Shown piece by piece: positions 35,329-43,729 of a stretch of DNA of 64,000 nucleotides (position 1 is its first letter; each line of letters starts with the position of its first letter). The translations under genes were made by a program, and so were the position numbers. A model generated the notes under the pieces. The model had not been told where the DNA came from. It ran no database searches and saw only the letters and a list, made by a program, of their open reading frames with translations. The DNA comes from Akkermansiaceae bacterium (GTDB taxonomy: Bacteria > Verrucomicrobiota > Verrucomicrobiia > Verrucomicrobiales > Akkermansiaceae): positions 186,001 through 250,000 of the forward strand of contig JACKQB010000004.1 of the NCBI GenBank assembly GCA_024233115.1. The letters run 5' to 3'.

Positions 35329-35608
35329 CACCCGCTTCAAGGTCATCAGCATCCGCCGCATGCTGAACCACAGCAAGATCACCGATGCTAAACCGGCCGA
35401 CGTCTCGGTGGTGGAGATCGAGGATACCGGCACCGGCAAACGCCGCAAAATGACCGCCCGCATCCCGGCCACCGCCGCCGAACCGTGGGCGGTGCTCCAC
35501 AGCAAAACCAGCGGCCAGAGCTACACCATCAGCGACGTCCGCCCCAACCAGATCGTGCTCACCCACGATGATACCGGTGAGGCGACGACAATTCCGTTAG
35601 GGCGATAA
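35329..35608 (+). pseudogene. Truncated second copy of the ankyrin-lipoprotein tail
   Basis: The frame from CACCCGCTTC at 35329 to TAA at 35606-35608 copies the last ~100 codons of the lipoprotein at 28131. It has no ankyrin repeats, no lipobox and no proper start; the upstream ~50 bp are unrelated. A 48-bp in-frame deletion between GGCCAG repeats removes 16 residues. The reading frame is otherwise intact, so the duplication is recent or the domain still functions as a fusion. Confidence 0.85.
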
Positions 35609-35753
35609 CCTAACTATTATTTAGTTTGACCCACCCCAACAGAACTTACTACCCTCACAGCAAATAGATCGGGTAAACACTCTCTGCTTAATCATCCTAA
35701 ACGGTCAAGCATCTGTAAGTTCCTATTACCCGAGTCAACGAATAGCAATGTTC
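35607..35753. repeat. 147-bp non-coding repeat, copy 2
   Basis: This repeats 29866-30012 with a handful of substitutions and keeps both the short palindrome and the TCGGGTAA/TTACCCGA pair. Here the ankyrin-tail copy runs directly into it. The DUF1428 gene starts 26 bp after its end. Confidence 0.85.
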
Positions 35754-35778
35754 TGCTAAAAATAAACAACATATAACT

Positions 35779-36141
35779 ATGAGTAACTACATTGACGGAT
35801 TTCTATTACCTCTATCTAAAGACAAGCTAAACGAATATTCCGCCATGGCTGACAAGGCTGGTGACATTTGGAAGGAATATGGTGCACTTGCTTACTGGGA
35901 GTGTGTTGCTGACGACCTAGAAGTTAAGGACATGATTTCATTCAAACAGTCAGCCAATGCTGGACCCGATGATACCGTTATCTTTGCTTGGGCAGTGTTC
36001 AAATCGCGTGAACATCGCGATGAAGTGAACGCCAAGATATTTGCAGATCCACGATTGCAAAATATGTGTGACCATGCAAACCCACCATTTGACCACCATA
36101 AAATGGCATATGGAGGATTTAGAACTCTAGTCAAAAAATAA
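35779..36141 (+). CDS. DUF1428 family protein
   Basis: The 120-residue protein matches DUF1428 (YbaA-like) over its whole length. It begins YIDGFLLPL, has EYGALAYWECVADD and FAWAVFKSREHRDEVNAKIF, and ends HKMAYGGFRTLVKK. It is a small ferredoxin-like alpha/beta protein that often travels on mobile DNA; its activity is unknown. It is AT-richer than the genes to the right and stands behind repeat copy 2, so it probably arrived with the island. Confidence 0.9.
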   Translation: MSNYIDGFLLPLSKDKLNEYSAMADKAGDIWKEYGALAYWECVADDLEVKDMISFKQSANAGPDDTVIFAWAVFKSREHRDEVNAKIFADPRLQNMCDHANPPFDHHKMAYGGFRTLVKK

Positions 36142-36241
36142 AAATGCAGAACAAACCGCTGCATCCCGAAACTTCAAGCGCATCGAGTTCATCAGTTAGA
36201 CCATTTAGACGGATCATTTGGCTAAATAACATGTAGTTTCC

Positions 36242-36322
36242 TGTAGCGAAGAGTCTACACCCTTCGTCAGTGAACGGATCATCGAAGCGCTCACCGACGA
36301 AGGATGAAAATCCTTCGCTACA
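36242..36322. repeat. REP-like palindrome
   Basis: TGTAGCGAAG (36242-36251) is inverted at 36313-36322 as CTTCGCTACA, and an inner pair (CTTCGTCAGTGA / TCACCGACGAAG, imperfect) extends the stem. The whole 81 bp can fold into a long hairpin. It resembles the small interspersed palindromes common in Verrucomicrobiota genomes. Confidence 0.7.
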
Positions 36323-36370
36323 CGAGCTGCGCCCCTGCAGATACTCGCACGGTGTGGTCCGTTTACTAAA

Positions 36371-36403
36371 GGTCTGTCCCGTAGTAGCGGTCCCGTAGTA
36401 GCG
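36371..36403. repeat. Short repeat shared with 31287-31305
   Basis: GGTCTGTCCCGTAGTAGCG at 36371-36389 matches 31287-31305 exactly, and a second partial unit, GTCCCGTAGTAGCG, follows at 36390-36403. The two loci bracket the kinase/PEP-CTERM part of the island. Confidence 0.75.
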
Positions 36404-36430
36404 TGAGCGGCGGCGCACCTGTATCCGCTA

Positions 36431-37159
36431 CTAGCGGCGGCGGCGCAGAACCAGTGCCATACCCGCAAGACCAAGCAGCGCGGAGGATGATGGCTCGGGG
36501 ACTGTGTCGATGGTGAAACTTCCCGTACCAACATAGTAACTCGTATCCATTCCCATCTGGAGGCCGTCCGCATTGTTTGCAACGTAGGCCGCTGTCAGCG
36601 TCGGATCGAGTGCGTAATCATTGATGAGTTTGGTTGCGCCATGCATGAGATCCACCGTGCCAGCACCGTAATCAACAACAAGGCTAACATAGTTGGTTCC
36701 GTTAGACGCGCTAACGAATCCCCCTTTGGTGGTGGATACAATACCGTTCTGAACAATTTCCCAGTCGAGGCCATTCTTTTGGATACCCAACAGCATGGTG
36801 GTGCCATCGGCAATACCAGACGACCACTTATAGTTGGCATCACCATCAATCCGAACTTTGATGTCGAGTGTGAGTGAGGTATTGGACGCATTCAGGACAG
36901 AAGACAGGTCCCTGGCAAGCGTTCTGACATGGGGGGTTCCAGCGACGTTAGAACCGTTGGTAAGGGTTGCAAAATAATAGCCGTCAAACGCACGAGTTTG
37001 CCAAGTGCCGTTACCTTCCCATCCAGCATCGGTGATGGCGGTGTTATTAATGCCTGCACCAAGATCATTCTGGATGTCATAGACATAACTGGCAGCGGAT
37101 GCCGTGGACATGAATGCAGCCGAGAAAATCAGCGCGGGGAGAAGTGTGTGTGTTTTCAT
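36431..37159 (-). CDS. PEP-CTERM sorting-signal protein, LamG/concanavalin-like
   Basis: The 242-residue protein has a signal peptide (~1-22, ending STASA). The beta-rich body (DLSSVLNASNTSLTLDIKVR, GIQKNGLDWEIVQNG) suggests a concanavalin-like fold. The C-terminal tail is VPEPSSSALLGLAG, hydrophobic residues and LRRRR. It is divergent from a XylR-type regulator with a 177-bp shared upstream region, so it may be that regulator's target. It is probably exported and processed by an exosortase. Confidence 0.88.
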   Translation of the reverse strand: MKTHTLLPALIFSAAFMSTASAASYVYDIQNDLGAGINNTAITDAGWEGNGTWQTRAFDGYYFATLTNGSNVAGTPHVRTLARDLSSVLNASNTSLTLDIKVRIDGDANYKWSSGIADGTTMLLGIQKNGLDWEIVQNGIVSTTKGGFVSASNGTNYVSLVVDYGAGTVDLMHGATKLINDYALDPTLTAAYVANNADGLQMGMDTSYYVGTGSFTIDTVPEPSSSALLGLAGMALVLRRRR

Positions 37160-37336
37160 TGTTAAGTTGATGGTTCAATTTGTATTTTCGCACAGAGCCA
37201 GATACAATATCTCTGGCCTGAACTTGTGTCTATACCAGATCTCCGACTTCCCTGTCTATGTCTCACGGAGTCAAAAGTATGACGTATCGTCTCAATTTGC
37301 TCGACTCGGTGCGGGGAGCTGTTTACACGGAGTACC

Positions 37337-38482
37337 GTGAATAGTAGCTGCGCGGAAAGATCCCATGCGCTCTGGATATATGCACCTATCGCGTATGAGT
37401 CGGAGGTTCACCGTGGAATCTCTCGCTGTGCCAGCCAAACCGGTGCCAAGGTCACGGTGGTGTTGCCAAACACATTCCGCCATATTGATGTTTCCGGCGC
37501 GGTGGGGGTCATCAGCGCGTTAGAACCCCCGGGGCTTCTATCCGGACTCAATGCCTTTGTGCTGCAGTTGGGGGTGCCCGTCGTGGACCTCGGACTGAAT
37601 GAACCCCAGCTATCACTTCCTAGGGTGCTGCTCGATTACAAGGCTGCGGGCAAGCTCGCCGCAGAGCAGTTCGTGGCACACGGTGTCCGCAATTTGCACT
37701 ACATGGGATGGTGCGGTGGCCGATGGCATGATGATCTGCGTATCGACGGCTATCAGCAGGCCGCACGGGCAGCAGGTCTGAAGGTTCATGTCACCGCCTT
37801 CGCCGATGCCGGGTCGCCTGTTTCCGAACATATCGACCGGGCACTGGCGCAGATGGCGCTGCCAGCCGGAGTGTTCTGTTCCTACGACCGGGTGGCTGCG
37901 GATGTGCTCAGGGCGGTGAAAAAGCGCGGCCTGAGGGTGCCCCAGGACGTGGAGCTCATCGGAGGGCAGCACAGCGAGGTTGATTCTGCCTATACCGACC
38001 CGCCATTGACGAGCATTGACCTGAATCTGGAGCAGCAAGGATTCACTGCTGCCGAGCTCTTACATGCCCTGGTATGCAAACACCCCCATACACCCGACCG
38101 CGTGGTGGTCCCTGGCATCAGCCTGGTGGAGCGCCATACAACCTACCGCGAGCAACCCGAGATGAGGGAGGCATTGCAATACATTGAAAGAAACCTCGGT
38201 ACCGATCTCTCCCTGGATGACGTGTGTCGGGCCGCTGCCGCCTCCCGGTCCACATTACAGCGGCGCTTCAAACAATACCTGGGTCACGGCGTCATGACCG
38301 AGGTGAAGCTCCGGAGAGTCGAGAAAGCCAAAAGACTTCTGCTCCAGACCACATGGAGCGCCACGGAAATAGCCGGCAAGGTGGGCTACGAGACGGCGGC
38401 GCATTTTTACCGCACCTTCAAGGAAGTAGAAGGCATCAGCACAGGCCAGTTCCGCAAACGGTCACGCGAACAACAGTCCTAG
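37337..38482 (+). CDS. XylR-type AraC-family transcriptional regulator
   Basis: The frame opens with GTG at 37337; no better ATG lies before the first conserved strand (ALWIYAPIAYESEVHRGI). The 381-residue protein has an N-terminal periplasmic-binding-like ligand domain (~10-275, LacI/XylR type) and a C-terminal AraC double helix-turn-helix (~278-375, including LSLDDVCRAAAASRSTLQRR and GYETAAHFYRTFKEVEGIS). Such regulators sense a sugar and control nearby genes; the divergent PEP-CTERM gene is the closest candidate. The sugar is unknown. Confidence 0.88.
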   Translation: MNSSCAERSHALWIYAPIAYESEVHRGISRCASQTGAKVTVVLPNTFRHIDVSGAVGVISALEPPGLLSGLNAFVLQLGVPVVDLGLNEPQLSLPRVLLDYKAAGKLAAEQFVAHGVRNLHYMGWCGGRWHDDLRIDGYQQAARAAGLKVHVTAFADAGSPVSEHIDRALAQMALPAGVFCSYDRVAADVLRAVKKRGLRVPQDVELIGGQHSEVDSAYTDPPLTSIDLNLEQQGFTAAELLHALVCKHPHTPDRVVVPGISLVERHTTYREQPEMREALQYIERNLGTDLSLDDVCRAAAASRSTLQRRFKQYLGHGVMTEVKLRRVEKAKRLLLQTTWSATEIAGKVGYETAAHFYRTFKEVEGISTGQFRKRSREQQS

Positions 38483-38550
38483 CCCGCCCCTGACGCAACA
38501 CGCCCCTGGAGGAGGCTCGCTTTAGCTGGTTTTGCCAGCAGCCCGACAAG

Positions 38551-41500
38551 CTACTCAGTCCACTCAGCGAGAGCCTCGGCCAGGGCCGCTGATTTTTTAA
38601 CATGGAGGTTTTCACCGACCTCGATGGTCGCCCGTTTGCCGGTGCCGCTCTGGAGGTGGATCTCGACAGGAGTGTCACCGGGGTGCTGCCTGAGCACATC
38701 CCTGATCGCCTGAAGGTCCTTGTCATGATGACGGGCCACCCAGAGCGTGATCTGGACCGCGCCGTTGTTCGTGTTTTTCCGGGGCTTGAGCTCCTTGATC
38801 TGGGAGCCTGTCAGCCTGAGGGTCTCGGTCCGGTCATCGACTTGCACACTTGCCTGGAGCCGGATCACATTCCCGGACATCAGCAGATTCGCCTCACGGG
38901 CCGGGCTATAACTCTCCGACCAGCACAAGACCTCACAGCTCCCGGTAAAATCCTCGATATGGAGCACACCGAAGGGTTTTCCATTGCGGGTCACCTTGTG
39001 TTCGACGTGTTTGATCATGCCGGCGAAGGGGTAACGGGCACGCTTGTCCTTGGTGTCAAGTTCGTCAAGCAGGCCGATTTTCTCAAACCGGTCCGAGTCG
39101 ATCACGCCACGGTACTTGTCAAGCGGGTGGCCGCTGGTGTAGCACCCTAACAGTTCTTTTTCATTGGCGAGTCTTTCATCCTTGCTCCACTCCTCGATTT
39201 CCCCGTTAGCGGTCGACTGCTCGGGATCGGGCGCGCCGCCGGCAAAATCCATGGTATCAAACAAGGACACCTGGCCTTGCGCGCGGTCGCGCTGGGCGGA
39301 GCTGGCGGAAGCCACCACTTGTTCAACGCGGGCAAACATTCCGGCGCGGGTTTCGCCGGTCCAGTCGAGCGCCCCGGCCCTGATCAGGTTTTCGAGAATA
39401 CGCTTGTTGACGCTACGGGAGTCGAGTCGATTGGAAAAGTCATCCAGGCTTGCAAACGGTCCGTTTTCATTGCGTTCGGCGACGGCGGTGGCCATGGCAC
39501 CTTCACCGACGTTTTTGATCGCGGCCAGCCCGTAGCGGATCGCCATTTTCCCGGACGGGGTTTCCTCGGGTGCGAAACGGAGCTGGGATTTGTTAATGTC
39601 CGGCGGCAGGATCTCGATATCCATGCGGTGGCACTCCGATACGAAGATACCGAGTTTGTCGGTATTGTTCAGCTCGTTGGAGAGCAGGCCCGACATGAAC
39701 TCGACCGGGTGGTTGGCCTTCAGGTAGGCGGTCCAGTAGGAAATGTGGCCGTAACAGGCGGAGTGGGATTTGTTAAACCCGTAGCCGGCGAACATCTCGA
39801 TTTTATCGAAGAGTTTGTTGGCAAGCTCCGGCTCGATGTCATTGGTCTCCTTGGCTCCCTTGACGAAATTAACACGCTCTTTCGCCATCTTCCCCGGGTC
39901 TTTCTTACCCATCGCACGGCGCAACAGGTCGGCACCACCGAGTGTGTATCCAGCCAGCACCTTGGCGGCGTTCTGCACCTGCTCCTGATAGATCATCACG
40001 CCGTAGGTGTCGCTGCATATTTTTTCTAACAACGGATGCTCATACTGGATTTCACTCTTACCCTTTTTGACCTCGATCATTTGATCGATAAACTGCATGG
40101 CACCCGGTCGGTAGAGCGCGAGCAGGTCGATGATGTCGTCGATTTTATCGATGCCATACTTCCGGCAGGTTTCCACCATTCCGCCGGATTCCAGCTGGAA
40201 CACCCCCATGGTTTCGCCGCGGTTCAGGAGTGCAAGCGTGGGTTTGTCTTCGAGGGAGACATTGTTGATATCAAAGTCGGGTGTGTGCTTCCTGATATGG
40301 TTGACCGCGTCCTGGATGACGGTCATGTTCTTCAGTCCGAGGAAGTCCATTTTCAACAGACCCAGCTCGGTGATGGCATTCATATCACACTGGGTGACCA
40401 CCTCGCCCTCGTTTCCCCGGGTCAGGGCACAGTGGTCGTCGAGCGCACGGTCACCGATCACGACACCGGCGGCGTGGACACCGGTGTTCCGTTTCAGGCC
40501 TTCAAGTTTGAGGGCAAAGTTCCAGAGTTCCTGCCAGGTGGTGCTGTTCTGGATGATTTCGCGCAGCTCCTCTTTCTCATCGTACTCCTTCTGGAGTTTC
40601 ACCTTGGGTTTGACCTCGATCATCTTGGCCAGCATATCGGCGTCACTGTAGCTGATACCCATGACGCGGGAGACATCGCGGATGACACTCTTGGCACCGA
40701 GGGTTCCGTAGGTGATGATGTGGGAAACGGAGCGCTCGCCGTATTTCCGGCGGACGTATTCGATGACCTCGGGTCGGCGGGTCTGGCAGAAATCGATATC
40801 GACGTCGGGGGGACTCACCCGCTCCGGGTTGAGGAATCGCTCGAAGAGCAGGCCGAAGCGCATCGGGCAGATATCGGTGATGCCCATGGTGTAGGCGACG
40901 AGTGAGCCGGCCGCCGAGCCACGGCCCGGCCCCACGGGGATGCCGTGGTCGCGTGCCCACTGGATGAAGTCGGCGGTGATCAGGAAGTAGGAGGCGAAAC
41001 CGAGATCGTTGATGGTTTTGATCTCGTAGTTGAGCCGGTCATCCAGGGTTTTCTGCATCACCTCGACGCTGACTCCTTCGGTTTCCGCGAGTTTTTCCAG
41101 TTTTCCATCGGCATAGCGGTGCGCCAGCCCCTCGAAGCAGACCCGGCGGAAATACTCCTCCCGCGGCGAGCCGTCGGGTGAGTCAAACTGGGGGTATTTG
41201 TCCGAACTGGTCGGGTCCAATACCAGCTCGACATTACATTTTTCTGCAATCTCGAGGGTGTTGTCACACGCGCCTGGAAAATCAGCAAACAAGGCGCGCA
41301 TTTCCTCAGCCGTTTTGAAGTAGTGGTCCTCGGGGTAGCGTTTCCTGTTTTCATCTAACAGAAGTCGTCCCTGGCCGATACAAATCAGCACATCCTGCGC
41401 CTCGGCATCCTCTTTGTGCAGGAAGTGGACGTCATTGGTGGCTACCATTTTCACGCCCAGCTCTTCGGAGAATGACTTTAACTGTGTGTTGATCTCCTGT

Positions 41501-42051
41501 TGGATTTCAAGGCTCTGGTCATTGAGTTCGAGGTAGAGGTCTTCGGCGCCGAAGATATCGCGCAAGCCGATGATCTCCTTGCGCGCACCATCCACATCAT
41601 GGGCATGCAGCCACTCGTTGACCGCGCCGTTGACACAACCGCTCAGGCAGACCAGGCCTTCGGCAAACTTGGCGAGGTGTTCGCGGTCGACCCTTGGTTC
41701 GCCAAGGTAATCACCCTCGAGGTGGCCAATGGAGACGAGTTTGACGAGGTTTTCCCAGCCTGTCTTGTTTTTCGCCAGCAGTGTCAGGTGACTGGAGTTC
41801 TTCCTGCCGGGGACTTCTTTTTTATGATGGAGTGATGCCGGTGCCAGGTAGACTTCACAGCCCAGGATCGGTTTGACACCGGCATTGCGGGCATTCTGAT
41901 AGAACTCGACGGCGGCGTATAGATTACCGTGATCGGTCATCGCGACCGCAGGCATACCGAGCTCCGCAGCACGGGCTACGAGCTCCTTGGTACGGACGGT
42001 GGAATCAAGGGTGGAGTATTCCGTGTGGACGTGAAGGTGGACAAATGACAT
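38551..42051 (-). CDS. dnaE: DNA polymerase III alpha subunit
   Basis: The 1166-residue protein opens with the PHP domain (HVHTEYSTLDSTVRT). It has the polymerase catalytic motif PDVDIDFCQTRRPEV near residue 417 and GRGSAAGSLVAYTMGI just before it. The helix-hairpin-helix and OB regions near the C-terminus include GMIKHVEHKVTRNGKP. It is a standard DnaE1-type replicative polymerase. A small PHP site typical of DnaE is present. It faces the XylR-type regulator gene convergently across 68 bp. Confidence 0.97.
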   Translation of the reverse strand: MSFVHLHVHTEYSTLDSTVRTKELVARAAELGMPAVAMTDHGNLYAAVEFYQNARNAGVKPILGCEVYLAPASLHHKKEVPGRKNSSHLTLLAKNKTGWENLVKLVSIGHLEGDYLGEPRVDREHLAKFAEGLVCLSGCVNGAVNEWLHAHDVDGARKEIIGLRDIFGAEDLYLELNDQSLEIQQEINTQLKSFSEELGVKMVATNDVHFLHKEDAEAQDVLICIGQGRLLLDENRKRYPEDHYFKTAEEMRALFADFPGACDNTLEIAEKCNVELVLDPTSSDKYPQFDSPDGSPREEYFRRVCFEGLAHRYADGKLEKLAETEGVSVEVMQKTLDDRLNYEIKTINDLGFASYFLITADFIQWARDHGIPVGPGRGSAAGSLVAYTMGITDICPMRFGLLFERFLNPERVSPPDVDIDFCQTRRPEVIEYVRRKYGERSVSHIITYGTLGAKSVIRDVSRVMGISYSDADMLAKMIEVKPKVKLQKEYDEKEELREIIQNSTTWQELWNFALKLEGLKRNTGVHAAGVVIGDRALDDHCALTRGNEGEVVTQCDMNAITELGLLKMDFLGLKNMTVIQDAVNHIRKHTPDFDINNVSLEDKPTLALLNRGETMGVFQLESGGMVETCRKYGIDKIDDIIDLLALYRPGAMQFIDQMIEVKKGKSEIQYEHPLLEKICSDTYGVMIYQEQVQNAAKVLAGYTLGGADLLRRAMGKKDPGKMAKERVNFVKGAKETNDIEPELANKLFDKIEMFAGYGFNKSHSACYGHISYWTAYLKANHPVEFMSGLLSNELNNTDKLGIFVSECHRMDIEILPPDINKSQLRFAPEETPSGKMAIRYGLAAIKNVGEGAMATAVAERNENGPFASLDDFSNRLDSRSVNKRILENLIRAGALDWTGETRAGMFARVEQVVASASSAQRDRAQGQVSLFDTMDFAGGAPDPEQSTANGEIEEWSKDERLANEKELLGCYTSGHPLDKYRGVIDSDRFEKIGLLDELDTKDKRARYPFAGMIKHVEHKVTRNGKPFGVLHIEDFTGSCEVLCWSESYSPAREANLLMSGNVIRLQASVQVDDRTETLRLTGSQIKELKPRKNTNNGAVQITLWVARHHDKDLQAIRDVLRQHPGDTPVEIHLQSGTGKRATIEVGENLHVKKSAALAEALAEWTE

Positions 42052-42340
42052 CGGGCTGCGCCAGCATAGGGAGACGTGGCGCGGCTTGGCAATGCGTGAG
42101 TGAGATCCGGGGATATTATTTTCCGCCCCACGTAAATAAGGATTCTACGTAGGGATAGATCTAGAGTGGACTCGTAATGTAGACCACGGATTGCGCGGAT
42201 CCCGCAGCTGCGGGACTGATTGCACATCCTCCGCATTCAGGATGGTGAATTCTCAACCTAAGCTCAGTTTAAAATCTGCGTAATCAGCGGTAGAATCAAT
42301 TGTTTCTCAAAACCACTCTCCCATTATGAGCGCCGGATGA
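42052..42340. other. Gene-free gap upstream of dnaE
   Basis: The gap holds dnaE's upstream region on the right-to-left strand and simple text-like repeats (ACCACGGATTGCGCGGAT at about 42182, AAAATCTGCGTAATC near 42271) of a kind seen as degenerate interspersed sequence in related genomes. A small palindrome, CCCGCAGCTGCGGG, lies near 42200. No gene is seen. Confidence 0.6.
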
Positions 42341-43480
42341 TTACAAATCCTCCCGGTTCCGCTCGGGCGTACACCAGTCGGTGTTCCAGAAACGGTGCAT
42401 TTCCTCGGCGCTGGGGATCTTGACAGGCCGCACGATGCGGAAGCCGACGTGTTGGCTATCGGTGTGATACCAGACACTTTTGGGGATCTGCGGGTCTTTG
42501 CTCTTCCAGCCTTTGTCCGACGGCATGCGTGCGGCACTCCGGGTGGTGGCCGGGGAATCGTCCCAGCTGCCACCGCGGACCACACGTGGATAGCGGGTGG
42601 TGGGCACGTTCCATGGGTTGATGGCGCCCTCTTTGATCTGCTGGTAAAAATCCGTGCTGTATTGATCGAGCACCCACTCGGCGACGTTGCCGTGCATATC
42701 GTGGAAACCCCACGGATTGGGCTCCTTGAGGCCCACTTCCTGGTAGGTGAAATTCGAGTTGTCCTCATACCAGGCGTAATCGCCCAGCTTCTCCTCATCG
42801 TCACCAAACGACCAGCGGGTGGTGGTGCCGGCGCGGCAGGCGTATTCCCATTCGGCTTCGGTGGGGAGCCGGTAAAAATGACCCGTTTGCGCGCTGAGCC
42901 ACTGACAGAACATGCTGGCGGCGTGGTGGGTCATATCCATCGCTGGATGATCACCATCATTGACAAAGGCGTTATTCAAAAACATGTCATGGTACTGCGG
43001 AGTCGGCTGGCAGACGATGGTGGCGAGATCCTCCTTGCCGGTGGGGTTCATCAACGTGCCGTCCTTCTCGCGCGCCACGCCATTTTGATAGAACGGCGTA
43101 TAGAACTTCCAGCTGATCTCGTGTTTGGACATCCAGAACGGCTCGATTTTGACCTTTTTCTGCGGCCCCTCGTCGGCGTTGCGCTCCTCCTCGTCCTCCG
43201 GTGAGCCGAGTAGGAACTCACCACCTGCCACCGGCAACATCGCGAGCTTGGCACCACCCGCCTTGGGAACAAGTTCGGTATAGGCGTCCAGGCTTGTTTG
43301 GGCTTGGGAGTTTTTGACAACCAATGCGTGCACCTTTTTGGTCACCTCGAAGTACTTCGGTGCCGGGATATCGACCGCGGCAGGTTTTGCCTCCTCGGCA
43401 CACAGCGATGTGGCCATAAACGACAAGATCAGTCCGGCTGTCCTAACGGGCATGGTGGCTGCTGGTGAGTTGTGGGACAT
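42341..43480 (-). CDS. Formylglycine-generating-enzyme-fold protein lacking catalytic Cys
   Basis: The start at 43480 gives 379 residues with a probable signal peptide (~1-30); other Met codons at 43519 and 43453 are possible. The C-terminal ~270 residues are FGE/SUMF1-like: MLPVAGGEFLLGSPEDEEER, LPTEAEWEYACRAGTTTRWS, WGFHDMHGNVAEWVLDQY, YPRVVRGGSWDD and VGFRIVRP. In active enzymes a Cys precedes R(S/C)A in the strand after RGGSW; here it reads TTRSAAR, and the WCxD-type Cys is replaced by WVLDQY. So sulfatase activation is unlikely. Such proteins may act as binding modules. Confidence 0.85.
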   Translation of the reverse strand: MSHNSPAATMPVRTAGLILSFMATSLCAEEAKPAAVDIPAPKYFEVTKKVHALVVKNSQAQTSLDAYTELVPKAGGAKLAMLPVAGGEFLLGSPEDEEERNADEGPQKKVKIEPFWMSKHEISWKFYTPFYQNGVAREKDGTLMNPTGKEDLATIVCQPTPQYHDMFLNNAFVNDGDHPAMDMTHHAASMFCQWLSAQTGHFYRLPTEAEWEYACRAGTTTRWSFGDDEEKLGDYAWYEDNSNFTYQEVGLKEPNPWGFHDMHGNVAEWVLDQYSTDFYQQIKEGAINPWNVPTTRYPRVVRGGSWDDSPATTRSAARMPSDKGWKSKDPQIPKSVWYHTDSQHVGFRIVRPVKIPSAEEMHRFWNTDWCTPERNREDL

Positions 43481-43659
43481 AGTGAAAATGAGTAGGTTCT
43501 TGCGGTAGGTTTGATGCACCGTAAATACCGTTGCGAGCTAGTATTCTTTCAGAAAATGGACGCCTAAACCGCTCAAAACCAGTGCATATTCCGCCATCGA
43601 CCGGTGGAGGATTTTTTAAACAAAACATTAAACCTTAGCGATGTTTTAACCTTCCTAGA

Positions 43660-43687
43660 TTGACAACGCAAGCTGAGTTGCTAGAAT
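43660..43687 (+). promoter_or_regulatory. Strong sigma70-type promoter
   Basis: A consensus TTGACA at 43660-43665, a 16-bp spacer and TAGAAT at 43682-43687 precede the gene at 43730. The expected start of transcription is near 43694, leaving a leader of about 36 nt. The surroundings are AT-rich. Confidence 0.75.
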
Positions 43688-43729
43688 GTGCGCCCGGAAT
43701 AGCGACCGGAAACAACCCAGACAGGATTG

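Larger units (their letters stand above)
36142..36430. other. Gene-free gap with palindromic repeats
   Basis: The 289-bp gap between the DUF1428 and PEP-CTERM genes holds the imperfect palindrome at 36242-36322 and the short tandem motif at 36371-36403. No gene is visible. The gap forms the right end of the accessory island. Confidence 0.7.

Noticed and set aside
39277..40905. Long plus-strand frames across dnaE
   Set aside because: They mirror dnaE codons; no start context or domain is visible.
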